Part shown: in pieces, positions 5,896 through 6,346 of the stretch | Layout: every line of letters starts with the position of its first letter | Position numbering within the stretch: position 1 is the stretch's first letter | NCBI GenBank assembly: GCA_018665505.1 | Contig: JABJCS010000499.1 | Span: 1 to 6,346, forward strand | DNA: 6,346 bases | Origin: Alphaproteobacteria bacterium | Lineage (GTDB): Bacteria > Pseudomonadota > Alphaproteobacteria > UBA8366 | Direction: 5' to 3' | Notes under the pieces: generated by a model | What the model was told of the DNA's origin: nothing | Database searches by the model: none | What the model saw: the letters and a program-made list of their open reading frames with translations, nothing else | Program-made: the position numbers and the translations under genes

Positions 5896-6346
5896 TGTCC
5901 CAATTGGCACAACCAATTATACAAGATGGGGGCATCGCGGTCTCGAATGCCGTTCCCGATGTGAAGATATCGGCGCGCGGCGTCGATGTCTTCTATGGCT
6001 CGAAACAAGCGCTGTTCGGAATCGATCTGGACATCGGCAGCCGCATGGTGACCTCGCTCATCGGCCCGTCAGGCTGTGGAAAATCAACTTTTATCCGCTG
6101 CTTAAACCGGATGAACGACATCATCGACGGATGCCGGGTCGAAGGGCGGATTCTGCTGGACGAGAACGATATTTACGAACGCTCAGTCGATGCCGTCCAG
6201 CTCCGCGCTCTGGTCGGAATGGTCTTCCAAAAACCGAACCCGTTCCCAAAATCAATCTACGATAACGTAGCCTATGGCCCCCGCATTCACGGCCTCGCCG
6301 CGACAAAGGATGAGTTCGACGATATCGTCGAGCGCAGCTTGCAACG
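5895..6346 (+). CDS. pstB: PstB, phosphate ABC transporter ATPase (5' part, runs off the window)
   Basis: The reading frame from ATG 5895 stays open to the window edge and gives 150 residues of PstB, the ATPase that drives phosphate import. After a variable N-terminus (1-24) comes [21 protein letters not shown], the usual PstB opening with the A-loop tyrosine (Tyr34). The Walker A motif is GPSGCGKST (57-65), followed by [10 protein letters not shown]. The Q-loop is [16 protein letters not shown] (110-125, Gln112), a segment highly characteristic of PstB. The ABC signature, Walker B and switch histidine lie beyond the window; the family is normally 250-280 residues. The start overlaps the pstA stop by one base (TAATG), with AAAGG 8 nt upstream (5882-5886), so translation is coupled to pstA. 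No defect is visible in the part present. Confidence 0.97.
   Translation, partial: MSQLAQPIIQDGGIAVSNAVPDVKISARGVDVFYGSKQALFGIDLDIGSRMVTSLIGPSGCGKSTFIRCLNRMNDIIDGCRVEGRILLDENDIYERSVDAVQLRALVGMVFQKPNPFPKSIYDNVAYGPRIHGLAATKDEFDDIVERSLQ

Noticed and set aside
5879..6265. 128-residue plus-strand open frame at the right end
   Set aside because: It is an alternative frame of pstB. The frame from 5895 contains Walker A and the Q-loop and is clearly the coding one.

Overview
The window carries the start of a phosphate-starvation (Pho/Pst) locus from an alphaproteobacterium. That assignment rests on three things. A GapR/DUF2312 homologue is present, a family essentially confined to Alphaproteobacteria. 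PstC and PstA have the long N-terminally extended form common in that class. The PhoR kinase resembles alphaproteobacterial PhoR. Base composition looks moderately GC-rich, with scattered AT-rich intergenic stretches. I cannot name a genus from the sequence alone.

Layout, left to right. Positions 1-460 hold a decayed C-terminal remnant of a family 5 (peptide/nickel-type) ABC transporter solute-binding protein, with its 5' part missing or frameshifted. It ends in an 18-bp perfect palindrome that also marks the 3' end of the convergent gene. Positions 461-736 (minus strand) encode GapR, a small nucleoid-associated protein, with a good promoter and Shine-Dalgarno in the divergent intergenic region. 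Positions 899-1978 encode a PhoR-type histidine kinase that has no membrane segment in its open frame. Positions 2078-3118 encode PstS, the periplasmic phosphate-binding protein. PstC (3207-4589), PstA (4582-5895) and the first 150 codons of PstB (5895 to the window edge) follow on the same strand.

How the genes work together. PstS captures phosphate in the periplasm, PstC and PstA form the inner-membrane channel, and PstB powers it. In characterised systems PhoR senses the transporter's state (usually through PhoU) and phosphorylates PhoB, which binds Pho boxes and turns on pst. The sequence supports this loop. Four half-sites at exact 11-bp spacing, read as two tandem Pho boxes, lie across the phoR stop codon and just upstream of pstS. 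A GC-rich hairpin sits in the pstS leader and an 11-bp stem hairpin separates pstS from pstC, which would allow pstS to be made in excess over the permeases. pstC-pstA and pstA-pstB overlap and are probably translationally coupled. phoU and phoB are expected downstream but lie outside the window.

I found no previously undescribed system. The observations most worth a second look are the apparently soluble PhoR, the tandem Pho boxes inside the phoR 3' end, and a 7-nt frameshifting insertion in the solute-binding remnant that looks copied from an adjacent inverted sequence.
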